Of a stretch of 9,620 bases of DNA, positions 1 through 6,479 are shown piece after piece. The stretch is from Syntrophomonadaceae bacterium (lineage in GTDB: Bacteria > Bacillota_D > Dethiobacteria > DTU022): the NCBI GenBank assembly GCA_003564505.1, contig PXFD01000151.1:1-9620 (forward strand), given 5' to 3'. How positions within the stretch are numbered: the stretch's first letter is position 1; each line of letters begins with the position of its first letter. The notes below the pieces were generated by a model that was given only the letters and a program-made list of their open reading frames with translations, had not been told where the DNA came from and ran no database searches. A program made the translations under genes and the position numbers.

Positions 1-4
1 CTAT

Positions 5-89
5 TGGTGTCGGGAGGGGGACTTGAACCCCCATGGTGTTAACCACACGGCCCTCAACCGTGCGCGTCTGCCAATTCCGCCATCCCGAC
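5..89 (-). tRNA. tRNA-Leu, anticodon GAG, CCA encoded
   Basis: On the minus strand this folds as a class II tRNA. The acceptor stem GTCGGGA (83-89) pairs with TCCCGAC (9-15), followed by discriminator A and an encoded CCA (5-7). The anticodon stem CACGG/CCGTG encloses the loop TTGAGGG, giving anticodon GAG (53-55) after the invariant T33. A long variable arm precedes the T arm, whose loop is GTTCAAG-like and whose stem is GGGGG/CCCCC. The long variable arm plus GAG identifies a leucine tRNA that reads CUC and CUU codons. It has its own strong promoter just upstream. Confidence 0.96.
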
Positions 90-111
90 ATATTAGGTTT
101 TAACATTTTAG

Positions 112-140
112 ATTATAAGGGTTTCTACAGGGGCCGTCAA
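112..140 (-). promoter_or_regulatory. Sigma-A promoter of the tRNA-Leu gene
   Basis: Read on the minus strand, TTGACG (135-140) is followed after exactly 17 bases by TATAAT (112-117). That is 5 of 6 and 6 of 6 matches to the housekeeping consensus with the ideal spacer. Transcription would begin near position 105, about 15 bases before the mature tRNA 5' end, which fits a short leader removed by RNase P. Confidence 0.85.
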
Positions 141-324
141 GGCAATTACTGTATAAACACAGCTACTTTTTTATTAGCAGATCAGCTTTTTCTATATTTA
201 TGAATCTCCACTGTCTATAAATTCGTTAAACTGTAAAAGGTTTTTTTGCGTTAAAGGCGAAACTATTAGAAGTTATATAGAAAATAAGCAATAGCTGCCA
301 AAAAACATGTAATTCTTTTTGTTC

Positions 325-331
325 AAGGAGG
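325..331 (+). promoter_or_regulatory. Ribosome binding site of the glycoside hydrolase
   Basis: AAGGAGG lies 9 bases before the ATG at 341. It is a full-strength Shine-Dalgarno sequence and fixes the start of the following gene. Confidence 0.8.
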
Positions 332-340
332 CCATATCAG

Positions 341-2182
341 ATGAGCCAAAATCCTGAATCAAAGTTTCTACTTACTGTTCCTGATGAAGTAACAGACCAT
401 GAACCCTGCTTTTTGACAGGTAATGAGTATATATCACTTCCTGAAATCTACCGGGACGGCAGTATTTTAAATGTCAATTTTCTGCATTACCAGCACAAAG
501 GCTTGCTGGAATTCAGCGGAAACAAAGATTCGCCACTTTTTGCCCCATTTTTGAAAATTAATGAAGACCCCGTGGATATAAAGGGCTTTTCTGCATGGGA
601 ATATAAGCTTGACTGGCTGCCCCATTTCTCCTTTTCTACTGAAAGCGGTATCACTTTGACAGCTGAAATTATAGCTCCACCCGGTTTCAAAGGTTTCTAT
701 TACAAGTTGAAATTGCATAACAGCAGCAATCAAAAAACAGCTTTACAGGTCGGCTGGCAGGGCTGCTGGGATAGTTTTAATTATATAATTTTCAACCGTA
801 GGGCAATTGATGGCAAGAAAACCATGGCTCACAACCCCTGGACCGGGAGTATCGTACTTGAAGCTTTATCAGGTCCACCATTGGCCGGCCTGGCCATGGC
901 TGCCGAACCTGAAGCACAGTGGCATCTGGATACCGATAATAACCGTTTCTGCGCAGTTCATGAATTGCAGCTCGAACCGGGAGTTGGTTTCGAAACAACG
1001 CTTTATGTCACAGTAAATCTTGAAGCAGATGGAGCCAGCACCACCAATTTAGATATGCGCAGGCATGGCAGTGAAACCCTGCGGAAAAATACAAGCAACT
1101 GGTTAGAAAGCAGGCTCAGCAAATCAAACAACATGAAGCTAAGCACATTAATGAACAGGAACATGTTTTTCTCCTATTTTTTTGCTACAGCCAGGTCTCT
1201 TGATAATGATAAGCTGGTGCCGGTAACATCCCGCAGTCCTCGATATTATGTCAGCGCCGCTTACTGGAGCCGTGATTCCCTGCTTTGGAGTTTCCCGGCG
1301 ATTATGATGGCTGACCAAAACACGGCCAAAGAGCTGCTCCTAACTGCTTTCACCAGGCATATCGACAATGCCGGAGACCATGCCCACTATATAAACGGGA
1401 CGATTCTTTACCCCGGTTTCGAACTTGACCAGCTTGCCGCTTACTTCCTGGCCTTGAAACATTACCTTGACCATGATGGAGACAAAGAGATTCTTAAGGA
1501 AGCAGCTTTTCAAAATGGGCTTGATATCCTGGCTGAAAAAGCCTTTTCCTGTTTTGATCCTGAATCTGGACTGTTCAATACTTTTCTTGACCCGTCAGAT
1601 GACCCGGTATACTTTCCCTACCTCACTTATTGTAATGCCCTGCTGCAGTGCGCTTTTCGCTTTCTGGGAGAACTGCAGACAGAAGAGTTATGGCAGCATA
1701 AAAGCGATTTTGCTATTCTGGCCCAGGAACTGGAGCAGGCTATTTATGAGAATTGTACGGTGAAAGGTCCTTTCGGGATAATGTTTACCTGGGCTGTTGA
1801 TGGCAAGGGCCGTTTTTCTCTCTATGACAATCCCCCCGGCAGTTTGCAGTTGCTGGCTCATTACGGTTTCTGCTCGGTAGACGACAGGATCTTCACAAAC
1901 ACTGTCCACTGGATCCGCTCATCCAACAACAAGCATTTTCACCAGGGACAAAACTTTGAAGAAGCAGGATCCATTCATGCTGGAAACCCCTGGCCACTGG
2001 CTGCCTGTAATGATCTGCTGGCCTGCAATGCCGGCGCTGAAGACTTTTTTAAACGTGCTGAAATGGACAATGGTTTTTTCTGTGAAACAATCGATCCGGA
2101 GACCGGGCAGGTATCGACCGGGGCAGCTTTTGCATCTGCTGCCGGATTTCTTGCTTATGCTCTGAAAAAAGCAATAAGTTGA
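341..2182 (+). CDS. Two-domain (alpha/alpha)6-barrel glycoside hydrolase, family unassigned
   Basis: The 613-residue product has no signal peptide and is probably cytoplasmic. Residues about 1-240 look beta-rich, as in the N-terminal sandwich of GH15, GH63 and related enzymes. Residues about 265-610 look like an alpha/alpha toroid with repeated helical pairs. Conserved-looking patches are YWSRDSLLW (308-316, with Asp312), GFELDQLA (359-366, with Glu361 and Asp363) and FEEAGSIHAGNPWP (539-552, with Glu540/541). By analogy with GH15/GH63/GH125 enzymes an Asp from the first two patches could be the acid and Glu540 or 541 the base. The residue assignment and the substrate are inference. The sugar symporter that follows suggests it cleaves an imported glycoside. 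The start is supported by AAGGAGG. The last codons (ATA AGT TGA) lie inside a 38-bp dispersed repeat, so the present C-terminus may not be ancestral. GH125-like alpha-mannosidase is one option. Confidence 0.7.
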   Translation: MSQNPESKFLLTVPDEVTDHEPCFLTGNEYISLPEIYRDGSILNVNFLHYQHKGLLEFSGNKDSPLFAPFLKINEDPVDIKGFSAWEYKLDWLPHFSFSTESGITLTAEIIAPPGFKGFYYKLKLHNSSNQKTALQVGWQGCWDSFNYIIFNRRAIDGKKTMAHNPWTGSIVLEALSGPPLAGLAMAAEPEAQWHLDTDNNRFCAVHELQLEPGVGFETTLYVTVNLEADGASTTNLDMRRHGSETLRKNTSNWLESRLSKSNNMKLSTLMNRNMFFSYFFATARSLDNDKLVPVTSRSPRYYVSAAYWSRDSLLWSFPAIMMADQNTAKELLLTAFTRHIDNAGDHAHYINGTILYPGFELDQLAAYFLALKHYLDHDGDKEILKEAAFQNGLDILAEKAFSCFDPESGLFNTFLDPSDDPVYFPYLTYCNALLQCAFRFLGELQTEELWQHKSDFAILAQELEQAIYENCTVKGPFGIMFTWAVDGKGRFSLYDNPPGSLQLLAHYGFCSVDDRIFTNTVHWIRSSNNKHFHQGQNFEEAGSIHAGNPWPLAACNDLLACNAGAEDFFKRAEMDNGFFCETIDPETGQVSTGAAFASAAGFLAYALKKAIS

Positions 2183-2210
2183 ATTTATCTCTGACACCTT
2201 TTCAACTTAT
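2173..2210. repeat. 38-bp palindromic direct repeat, copy 1
   Basis: This copy is identical over 38 bases to 3574-3611. Its ends are an 11-bp perfect inverted repeat, AATAAGTTGAA (2173-2183) and TTCAACTTATT (2201-2211), around a 17-base unpaired centre containing CTCTGACACC. It overlaps the end of the hydrolase gene and contains its stop codon TGA (2180-2182). No T tract follows the second arm, so it is not an obvious intrinsic terminator. It could be a REP-like dispersed repeat or an mRNA processing or stability hairpin within the operon. Confidence 0.9.
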
Positions 2211-2220
2211 TATGATTGCA

Positions 2221-2229
2221 AGGGAGGAG
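2221..2229 (+). promoter_or_regulatory. Ribosome binding site of the symporter gene
   Basis: AGGGAGGAG ends 7 bases before ATG 2237. It selects that ATG over an upstream in-frame TTG (2216), which would add only seven residues encoded by the binding site itself. Confidence 0.8.
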
Positions 2230-2236
2230 TAGTTGG

Positions 2237-3550
2237 ATGAACCAGGTTAAGCAGCTGCCATTCTGGGGGAAAATTATCTATGGAACTGGTTCAGGTGGTT
2301 TCAGCCTGATTGACAGGGTTTTAATTACCTGGCTCTTTTATTATTACATCACCAGCCCTCTTGAAGGGGTAGAAGCCCTGATGCCGCCCTTTGCTTTCGG
2401 TATTATCATGTTCCTGGGGCGGGCTATCGATGCTGTTGCTGACCCTGTAATTGCCCGCTGGTCGGATAATCACCAGGGGAAAATGGGACGTCGCTTGCCT
2501 TTCATGCTGTTTAGCGGGGTCGCTTATGCCGCTGTATTTATAGCGCTTTTTTATCCACCAGTAGCCGAAAACTCACCACTTAACAGTGTCTTCCTGGCAG
2601 TTATGCTGGGACTCTACTTCACCCTTTTTACAGCTTACGTCTGCCCCTACCTGGCCCTGCTGCCAGAACTGGCTCGCTCGGCAAAAGACCGGGTTGACCT
2701 GGCCACCTTCCGGGCGATCTTCATGCTGCTTGGAGTGGGCATTGCGTTAATCGGTTCCGGTATTTTGATCGGCATGTTCAGCTTTCACGGCATGGTCTGG
2801 ATCATGGCTATTCTAGGCCTGATAATGCTTTATTTGCCCATGTTAATTAAAGAAAGGGATTATGCCGAAGCCAAGCCGGCCACCTTAGGGTTAACTGAAG
2901 CAATCAGTACCACTTTTAAGAACCACGCTTTTGTGATTTACCTGATTGGCAATGTTACTTTCTGGCTCGGTTTTAATATTATTACCTTAAACCTGCCTCT
3001 TTATGTAACAATTCTGCTGGGTGGCACCGAGGATGACACCTCCATATATTTCGGCTTAGCTTTTGTGGTAGCATTAATTTTCTTCCCCGTGGTTAATATC
3101 CTCTCAAAAAGGATCGGACTTAAAGCAGTGATGATGTTCGCCCTGGTTGCCTTTTTAGTGTTGCTGCCTCTCTTTTATTTCCTGGGACAGCCCATGCTTG
3201 GTTTAACCCCGGAGGTTTTCGGCTATATTTTAATGGGGCTGGCCGGACTGCCCCTGGCTGTAATCTTTATTGTTCCCGATGCAATTGTGGCTGAAGTTTC
3301 CGACCTTGAAATAAAGCTGTCCGGCCAGAGACGTGAAGCAATGTATTTTGGGGCGCAGGGCTTTATATTGAAACTGGCCATGGGCTTATCAACGGTTATA
3401 ACCAGTGCTTTGCTGCAGTTTTTCGGCAGCACTGCAGCTGAACCGCTCGGCATCCAGCTGACTGGACCTGTATCGGCAATATTTATATTGATCGGAGTAA
3501 TTGTCTTTAGCCGTTACCCGGAAAAGGAAGTCCGAGCATACCGAAGATAA
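2237..3550 (+). CDS. MFS sugar:cation symporter, GPH (MelB-like) family
   Basis: The 437-residue, very hydrophobic protein has about 12 predicted membrane helices. It fits the glycoside-pentoside-hexuronide:cation symporter family (MFS_2). The N-terminal PFWGKIIYGTGSGG segment and the motif GRAIDAVADPVIARWSD (61-77) are diagnostic. Asp65 and Asp69 match in spacing (D-x3-D) the helix-II aspartates that form the cation site of E. coli MelB (Asp55/Asp59). The basic loop GKMGRRLP follows, as in the family. The protein should import a glycoside or sugar acid with Na+ or H+, but the sugar cannot be read from the sequence. It starts 54 bases after the hydrolase stop, on the same strand, and the two probably act together. 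The gene is bracketed by the two 38-bp repeats. The start is the ATG with the AGGGAGGAG binding site. Confidence 0.88.
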   Translation: MNQVKQLPFWGKIIYGTGSGGFSLIDRVLITWLFYYYITSPLEGVEALMPPFAFGIIMFLGRAIDAVADPVIARWSDNHQGKMGRRLPFMLFSGVAYAAVFIALFYPPVAENSPLNSVFLAVMLGLYFTLFTAYVCPYLALLPELARSAKDRVDLATFRAIFMLLGVGIALIGSGILIGMFSFHGMVWIMAILGLIMLYLPMLIKERDYAEAKPATLGLTEAISTTFKNHAFVIYLIGNVTFWLGFNIITLNLPLYVTILLGGTEDDTSIYFGLAFVVALIFFPVVNILSKRIGLKAVMMFALVAFLVLLPLFYFLGQPMLGLTPEVFGYILMGLAGLPLAVIFIVPDAIVAEVSDLEIKLSGQRREAMYFGAQGFILKLAMGLSTVITSALLQFFGSTAAEPLGIQLTGPVSAIFILIGVIVFSRYPEKEVRAYRR

Positions 3551-3573
3551 GTTTAACCGAATTAATTATTACA

Positions 3574-3611
3574 AATAAGTTGAATTTATCTCTGACACCT
3601 TTTCAACTTAT
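3574..3611. repeat. 38-bp palindromic direct repeat, copy 2
   Basis: This perfect copy of 2173-2210 lies 1401 bases downstream in the same orientation. The arms ATAAGTTGAA (3575-3584) and TTCAACTTAT (3602-3611) form a 10-bp stem. It fills most of the gap between the symporter stop and the deacylase gene and abuts that gene's ribosome binding site (3612-3619). A hairpin here could modulate translation of the downstream gene. No T tract follows. Confidence 0.9.
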
Positions 3612-3619
3612 GGGGGTGG
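3612..3619 (+). promoter_or_regulatory. Ribosome binding site of the YbaK-family gene
   Basis: GGGGGTGG sits 5 bases before ATG 3625 and immediately after repeat copy 2. Its position argues against the longer reading from TTG 3580, whose first codons would come from the repeat and the binding site. GTG 3622 is an adjacent alternative. Confidence 0.65.
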
Positions 3620-3624
3620 TTGTG

Positions 3625-4101
3625 ATGGCTGAGAATCCTGCGCTGGAGAGGGCGCGTAAGTACCTGGAAAAGTATGATCTTGAACTAATACCGCGGGAGC
3701 ATGAGAAGACAACCAAAACTTCGGCTGAAGCGGCAGAGGCTTTAAATGTTGAGCTGGGGCAGATTGCCAAGTCGATTCTCTTTCGCTCCGGGCAGCAGTA
3801 TGGTCTGTTTGTGGCGGCGGGCGATATTAAAATTTGCGATAAAAAGGTGAAAAAACTGCTTGGCGGCGGCAGGGCTAAGATTGCCAAGCCGGATGAGGTT
3901 GAGGAGATCACCGGGTACCGGGTTGGAGGGGTCTGTCCTTTCGACATTGATAGGAGTGTGCCGATTTACCTGGATAGTTCCATGAAGAGGTTTGATGTGG
4001 TTTATACGTCGGCCGGCACCCCTCATTCACTGCTGCCGATATCATTTGAACAGCTGAAGATGGTTACAGATGGAACGGTGGCAGATATAGAAAAAGATTA
4101 A
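3625..4101 (+). CDS. YbaK/EbsC-family aminoacyl-tRNA deacylase
   Basis: The 158-residue product matches the single-domain YbaK/ProX editing fold. These proteins hydrolyse mischarged tRNAs in trans, for example Cys-tRNA(Pro) or Ala-tRNA(Pro). Seen in the sequence are QIAKSILFR (46-54, with Lys49 at the position of the conserved functional lysine of YbaK), the core strand with AAGD (64-67), KKVKKLLGG (73-81), EVEEITGYRVGGVCPFD (91-107) and SAGTPHS (129-135). The GGVxPF signature and SAGTPHS are typical of the family. The length is normal. Which mischarged tRNA it acts on cannot be told. The gene is codirectional with the symporter but functionally unrelated, so joint transcription may be incidental. 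Its 3' end faces the structured region and the convergent amidohydrolase gene. Confidence 0.9.
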   Translation: MAENPALERARKYLEKYDLELIPREHEKTTKTSAEAAEALNVELGQIAKSILFRSGQQYGLFVAAGDIKICDKKVKKLLGGGRAKIAKPDEVEEITGYRVGGVCPFDIDRSVPIYLDSSMKRFDVVYTSAGTPHSLLPISFEQLKMVTDGTVADIEKD

Positions 4102-4157
4102 AACCATTTTCCTGAAAGCATAGATCATTTAGAAATTGTCCGGCCTGCTTAAGATAA

Positions 4158-4314
4158 CTGGAACGAGCATAAAGTACAGGCATGGAAATGCCGGTGAAAC
4201 GAGGCCTGGATCGGGTTGGCCGACAGGAGGACTACCACCGGGCGAGTGCTTTGGATGAGCCCATCACGAAGGCAACCCAGGCACAAGGCTGAAGCTAAGC
4301 CGGTGCAGTTCCAG
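4158..4314 (+). ncRNA. Candidate structured noncoding RNA in a gene-free convergent gap
   Basis: The interval 4102-4362 holds no credible gene but folds well by eye. A closing helix CTGGAAC (4158-4164)/GTTCCAG (4308-4314) encloses three elements. The first is a hairpin GGCAT-GGAA-ATGCC (4179-4192) with a GNRA loop, extended below an A·G mismatch. The second is a long arm in which GCCT (4204-4207)/AGGC (4279-4282), GGGTT (4213-4217)/AACCC (4274-4278) and GCC (4219-4221)/GGC (4271-4273) stack. It carries a small hairpin at 4226-4239 and GGGC (4240-4243)/GCCC (4259-4262). The third is a hairpin GGCT (4287-4290)/AGCC (4298-4301), possibly extended by GCAC/GTGC. The plus strand is favoured because the loops are purine-rich and one is GNRA. 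I do not recognise the family with certainty. Size and lineage would allow a raiA-type RNA, but I cannot confirm that. No clear promoter or terminator is visible. Confidence 0.5.
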
Positions 4315-4362
4315 CCTATACGATCAACGAATTCAGTGTTCTCCTGCAGACAAAGCTATTAC

Positions 4363-5445
4363 TCAGTTTTTATAAATTTCCGGGAAGTATCGCCTGTACA
4401 GGGCCGGGTTTTTGTCGCGCCAGGGGTCATTGCGGCGCAGCTCGTGCAGGGCATCAAGATCAAGATCGGCAACGGCCATGGCTTCACGATCATGGGGTCC
4501 AACTTCAGCCAGGACACCATCTTTTTTTGCGGTCAGTTCAAGGGGAGCATAGATCCCGGCCCTGCCGGTAAAGTTTAAACCGGCAATGCTGCCAACCAGG
4601 GCACTTTTAACTCCATACAGGCGGCTCTCCTGCACCCTGGGCCAGATTCCTCGCAGGGCCAGCCAGTAGTTATACTCTTCCTGGTTGGCAATCGGCAGTA
4701 TTACAATATCAGTTTCACTTTGCTCGAGAATACGGAAGGTTTCAAAGTAGGTTGCATCCATACAAACGGGCAGGGCCAACCTGCCCAGCGAGGTATCATA
4801 GGTGTTAAAAGTATCCCCTCTTTTTAACTGCCACTCTTCTTCAACAGGCAGGAGGTGAACTTTGTCCTGATCGCCGAGCATTTTTCCTGACGGACCGTAG
4901 AGAAATGAGCGGTTAACCACTGACCCGTTATCAGCCAGGGTATAGCTTCCGGCCATAATATATATTTTATATGCTTCAGCCAGGCTGGAGAATACTGTAT
5001 CAACCAGCGGCTTTACAGCCGGGCTCATATAGTGGAAAACCTCGGTTAACTTTATATCTTCCTTCTGTTTATCTTCATCTGCGCTGGCCGAATTAGGGTT
5101 TTCCGCTTTTTGCCGGTAAGCCTCCTCGATCTGCTCGATACCGGGCAGCAGCCCAAGCAGGGGCAGGTTATTGTATTCCGGAAATGCTACCAGTTCGGCT
5201 CCATGATCTACAGCTTCCCTGACCCGACGGTGCATTTCGTCGGCAAACTGCAGGGGGCTTTTATTCAGCACCAGCTTAACCTGGACAGCGGCAGCACGGA
5301 TTTTACGGCGATCTGCCGTTTTCGCTGTTTCTGCCGGGGGTGGTTCAGGCAAAACTGTCCGAAGGTGCCGCCTGATCCGGGCCGGGCGGCAGCTCCAGAT
5401 TAAGTAGCGTTGAAACAGTCTTTCTTTCCAACCATCAAGGGACAT
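4363..5445 (-). CDS. Carbon-nitrogen hydrolase (nitrilase superfamily) with intact triad
   Basis: The 360-residue product is a cytoplasmic nitrilase-superfamily amidohydrolase, which cleaves non-peptide C-N bonds through a cysteine thioester. The triad is complete: Glu90 in AFPEYNN, Lys195 in DKVHLLP and Cys228 in LPVCMDATYFE. The domain begins near residue 48 (KIRAAAVQVKL). The first 47 residues are a basic, arginine-rich extension. Residues about 104-135 form a charged insertion (AENPNSASADEDKQKEDI) not seen in the upstream paralogue. The start is the ATG at 5445, with a weak site GCGAGG at 5455-5460. It lies 123 bases downstream of the paralogous gene, far enough for its own promoter, though only a poor TATAAG-type -10 is visible. 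The substrate is unknown; amides, ureido compounds and nitriles are all possible in this superfamily. Confidence 0.87.
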   Translation of the reverse strand: MSLDGWKERLFQRYLIWSCRPARIRRHLRTVLPEPPPAETAKTADRRKIRAAAVQVKLVLNKSPLQFADEMHRRVREAVDHGAELVAFPEYNNLPLLGLLPGIEQIEEAYRQKAENPNSASADEDKQKEDIKLTEVFHYMSPAVKPLVDTVFSSLAEAYKIYIMAGSYTLADNGSVVNRSFLYGPSGKMLGDQDKVHLLPVEEEWQLKRGDTFNTYDTSLGRLALPVCMDATYFETFRILEQSETDIVILPIANQEEYNYWLALRGIWPRVQESRLYGVKSALVGSIAGLNFTGRAGIYAPLELTAKKDGVLAEVGPHDREAMAVADLDLDALHELRRNDPWRDKNPALYRRYFPEIYKN

Positions 5446-5568
5446 TTATATTTGCCTCGCTTATAAAAATAAAATCTCGTCATTAAAGCTCTTATAACAG
5501 AAAAAACGGCACCATTATTTTCTTAATGCTTCACAACTAAAGCAGGTTTCTATCTTTAATCAAAATGG

Positions 5569-6420
5569 TTATGAAATCAAGCTGCCCCGGTACGCTTCCG
5601 GGTTTAATAACTTTAAAAGCGGGTACTTTTGTTTAATCTGCCTGCGAGCTTCCTCATTTATTTCTGCTGTTACATGCTCGCTGTGTGGGTAGCCACGGGC
5701 CAGGTAACCGCTCTGACCGGGAGTTATTTCGCACGGCCCGATCACTGCCGAAGAACCGCCAAATAATCTACTATCGATAACAGCGCTCAGCTGGGCCTCT
5801 ACAGCCCAGAACTGATTTTGCTGAACCTGGGACCACATTCCGGCTGTTTGAGACCAGCAGGTTAACTCACCTTCCTGGGCTCCGCAGTGAAGCAGCAGAT
5901 CAGCACCTCTTAAGCCAAAAATCCTGCCAACTTCGGGATGCCATGCATCATTACACACCACAAGGCCGGCTTTCAGGTTGTCACATTCAAAAATCTCCAG
6001 TTCTTCACCCCTGCTAAGGCCGGCCTCAAGTTCAAAACGGGTTAAGTGAGTTTGACGCTGGACAGCACATATATCCCCTGCAGGATTAAAGCAGTAGGCA
6101 CTGTTATAGCGTCGGCCTGCTTTTACTTCAATCAGCGTCCCTGCAGCAAGGTAAATATCAAGTGAGCGAGCCAGTTTGCTGTGTAGTTCTAAGTACTGCT
6201 CAATCCAAACCTGCCCTGAACTGTTTTCCAGGTGATCGGCTACCGGTTCTGAAACTGTTGTTGTAATGTTTTTTGTCGCAAAGCCTAAAACCGTAGCTGT
6301 ATGGGCAGGAAGGACCAGCAGCCTGGAATTATGCTTTTTGGCCAGCGTCGAAAGATCATCGAAATAGCTATCCAGGTAATTTAAATTTATACCTTGTAAA
6401 GATAACGCGGTAACAATCAT
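5569..6420 (-). CDS. Nitrilase-superfamily paralogue with a degenerate triad
   Basis: The 283-residue protein has the carbon-nitrogen hydrolase fold but not the full active site. Cys156 is kept in VVCNDAWHPE. The catalytic Glu position reads LPAHT (Ala39 where the partner has FPEY), and the Lys position reads QRQTHL (Gln123). The alignment is secure: Lys-position to Cys is 33 residues, and Cys to the WxxVQ motif is 40 residues, in both this protein and the neighbour at 4363-5445. The two therefore look like a tandem duplication that diverged. The reading frame is open and full length, so this is not a decayed gene. Likely roles are a non-catalytic subunit, a binding protein or an enzyme with altered chemistry. 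GGGGTG (about 6429-6434) lies 8 bases before the ATG. It follows the YeiH gene after a 59-base gap. Confidence 0.82.
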   Translation of the reverse strand: MIVTALSLQGINLNYLDSYFDDLSTLAKKHNSRLLVLPAHTATVLGFATKNITTTVSEPVADHLENSSGQVWIEQYLELHSKLARSLDIYLAAGTLIEVKAGRRYNSAYCFNPAGDICAVQRQTHLTRFELEAGLSRGEELEIFECDNLKAGLVVCNDAWHPEVGRIFGLRGADLLLHCGAQEGELTCWSQTAGMWSQVQQNQFWAVEAQLSAVIDSRLFGGSSAVIGPCEITPGQSGYLARGYPHSEHVTAEINEEARRQIKQKYPLLKLLNPEAYRGSLIS

Positions 6421-6479
6421 CTATCAGGCACCCCACAGGAAAAACAATTATTAAATCTTACTAAAAGCTGCTTCCCTGC

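Noticed and set aside
251..279. Possible promoter TTAAAG, 17 bases, TATATA before the glycoside hydrolase
   Set aside because: The spacing is good but only 3 of 6 bases of the -35 match and the -10 is imperfect, in AT-rich sequence where chance matches are common.
2173..3611. The repeats as intrinsic terminators
   Set aside because: The stems are AT-rich and neither is followed by a T tract, so termination is not supported.
3580..3624. Upstream TTG start for the YbaK-family protein, adding 15 residues
   Set aside because: The extra codons are the repeat and the ribosome binding site. YbaK-family proteins normally begin where the ATG at 3625 begins.
4366..4378. T-rich stretch at the end of the convergent gap as a terminator
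   Set aside because: No convincing GC-rich hairpin directly precedes the T run on either strand.
4216..4578. Plus-strand open frame of 120 codons over the end of the amidohydrolase gene
   Set aside because: It starts with TTG, has no binding site, has low-complexity composition and runs antisense to a clear coding sequence. Its first third lies in the structured RNA candidate.
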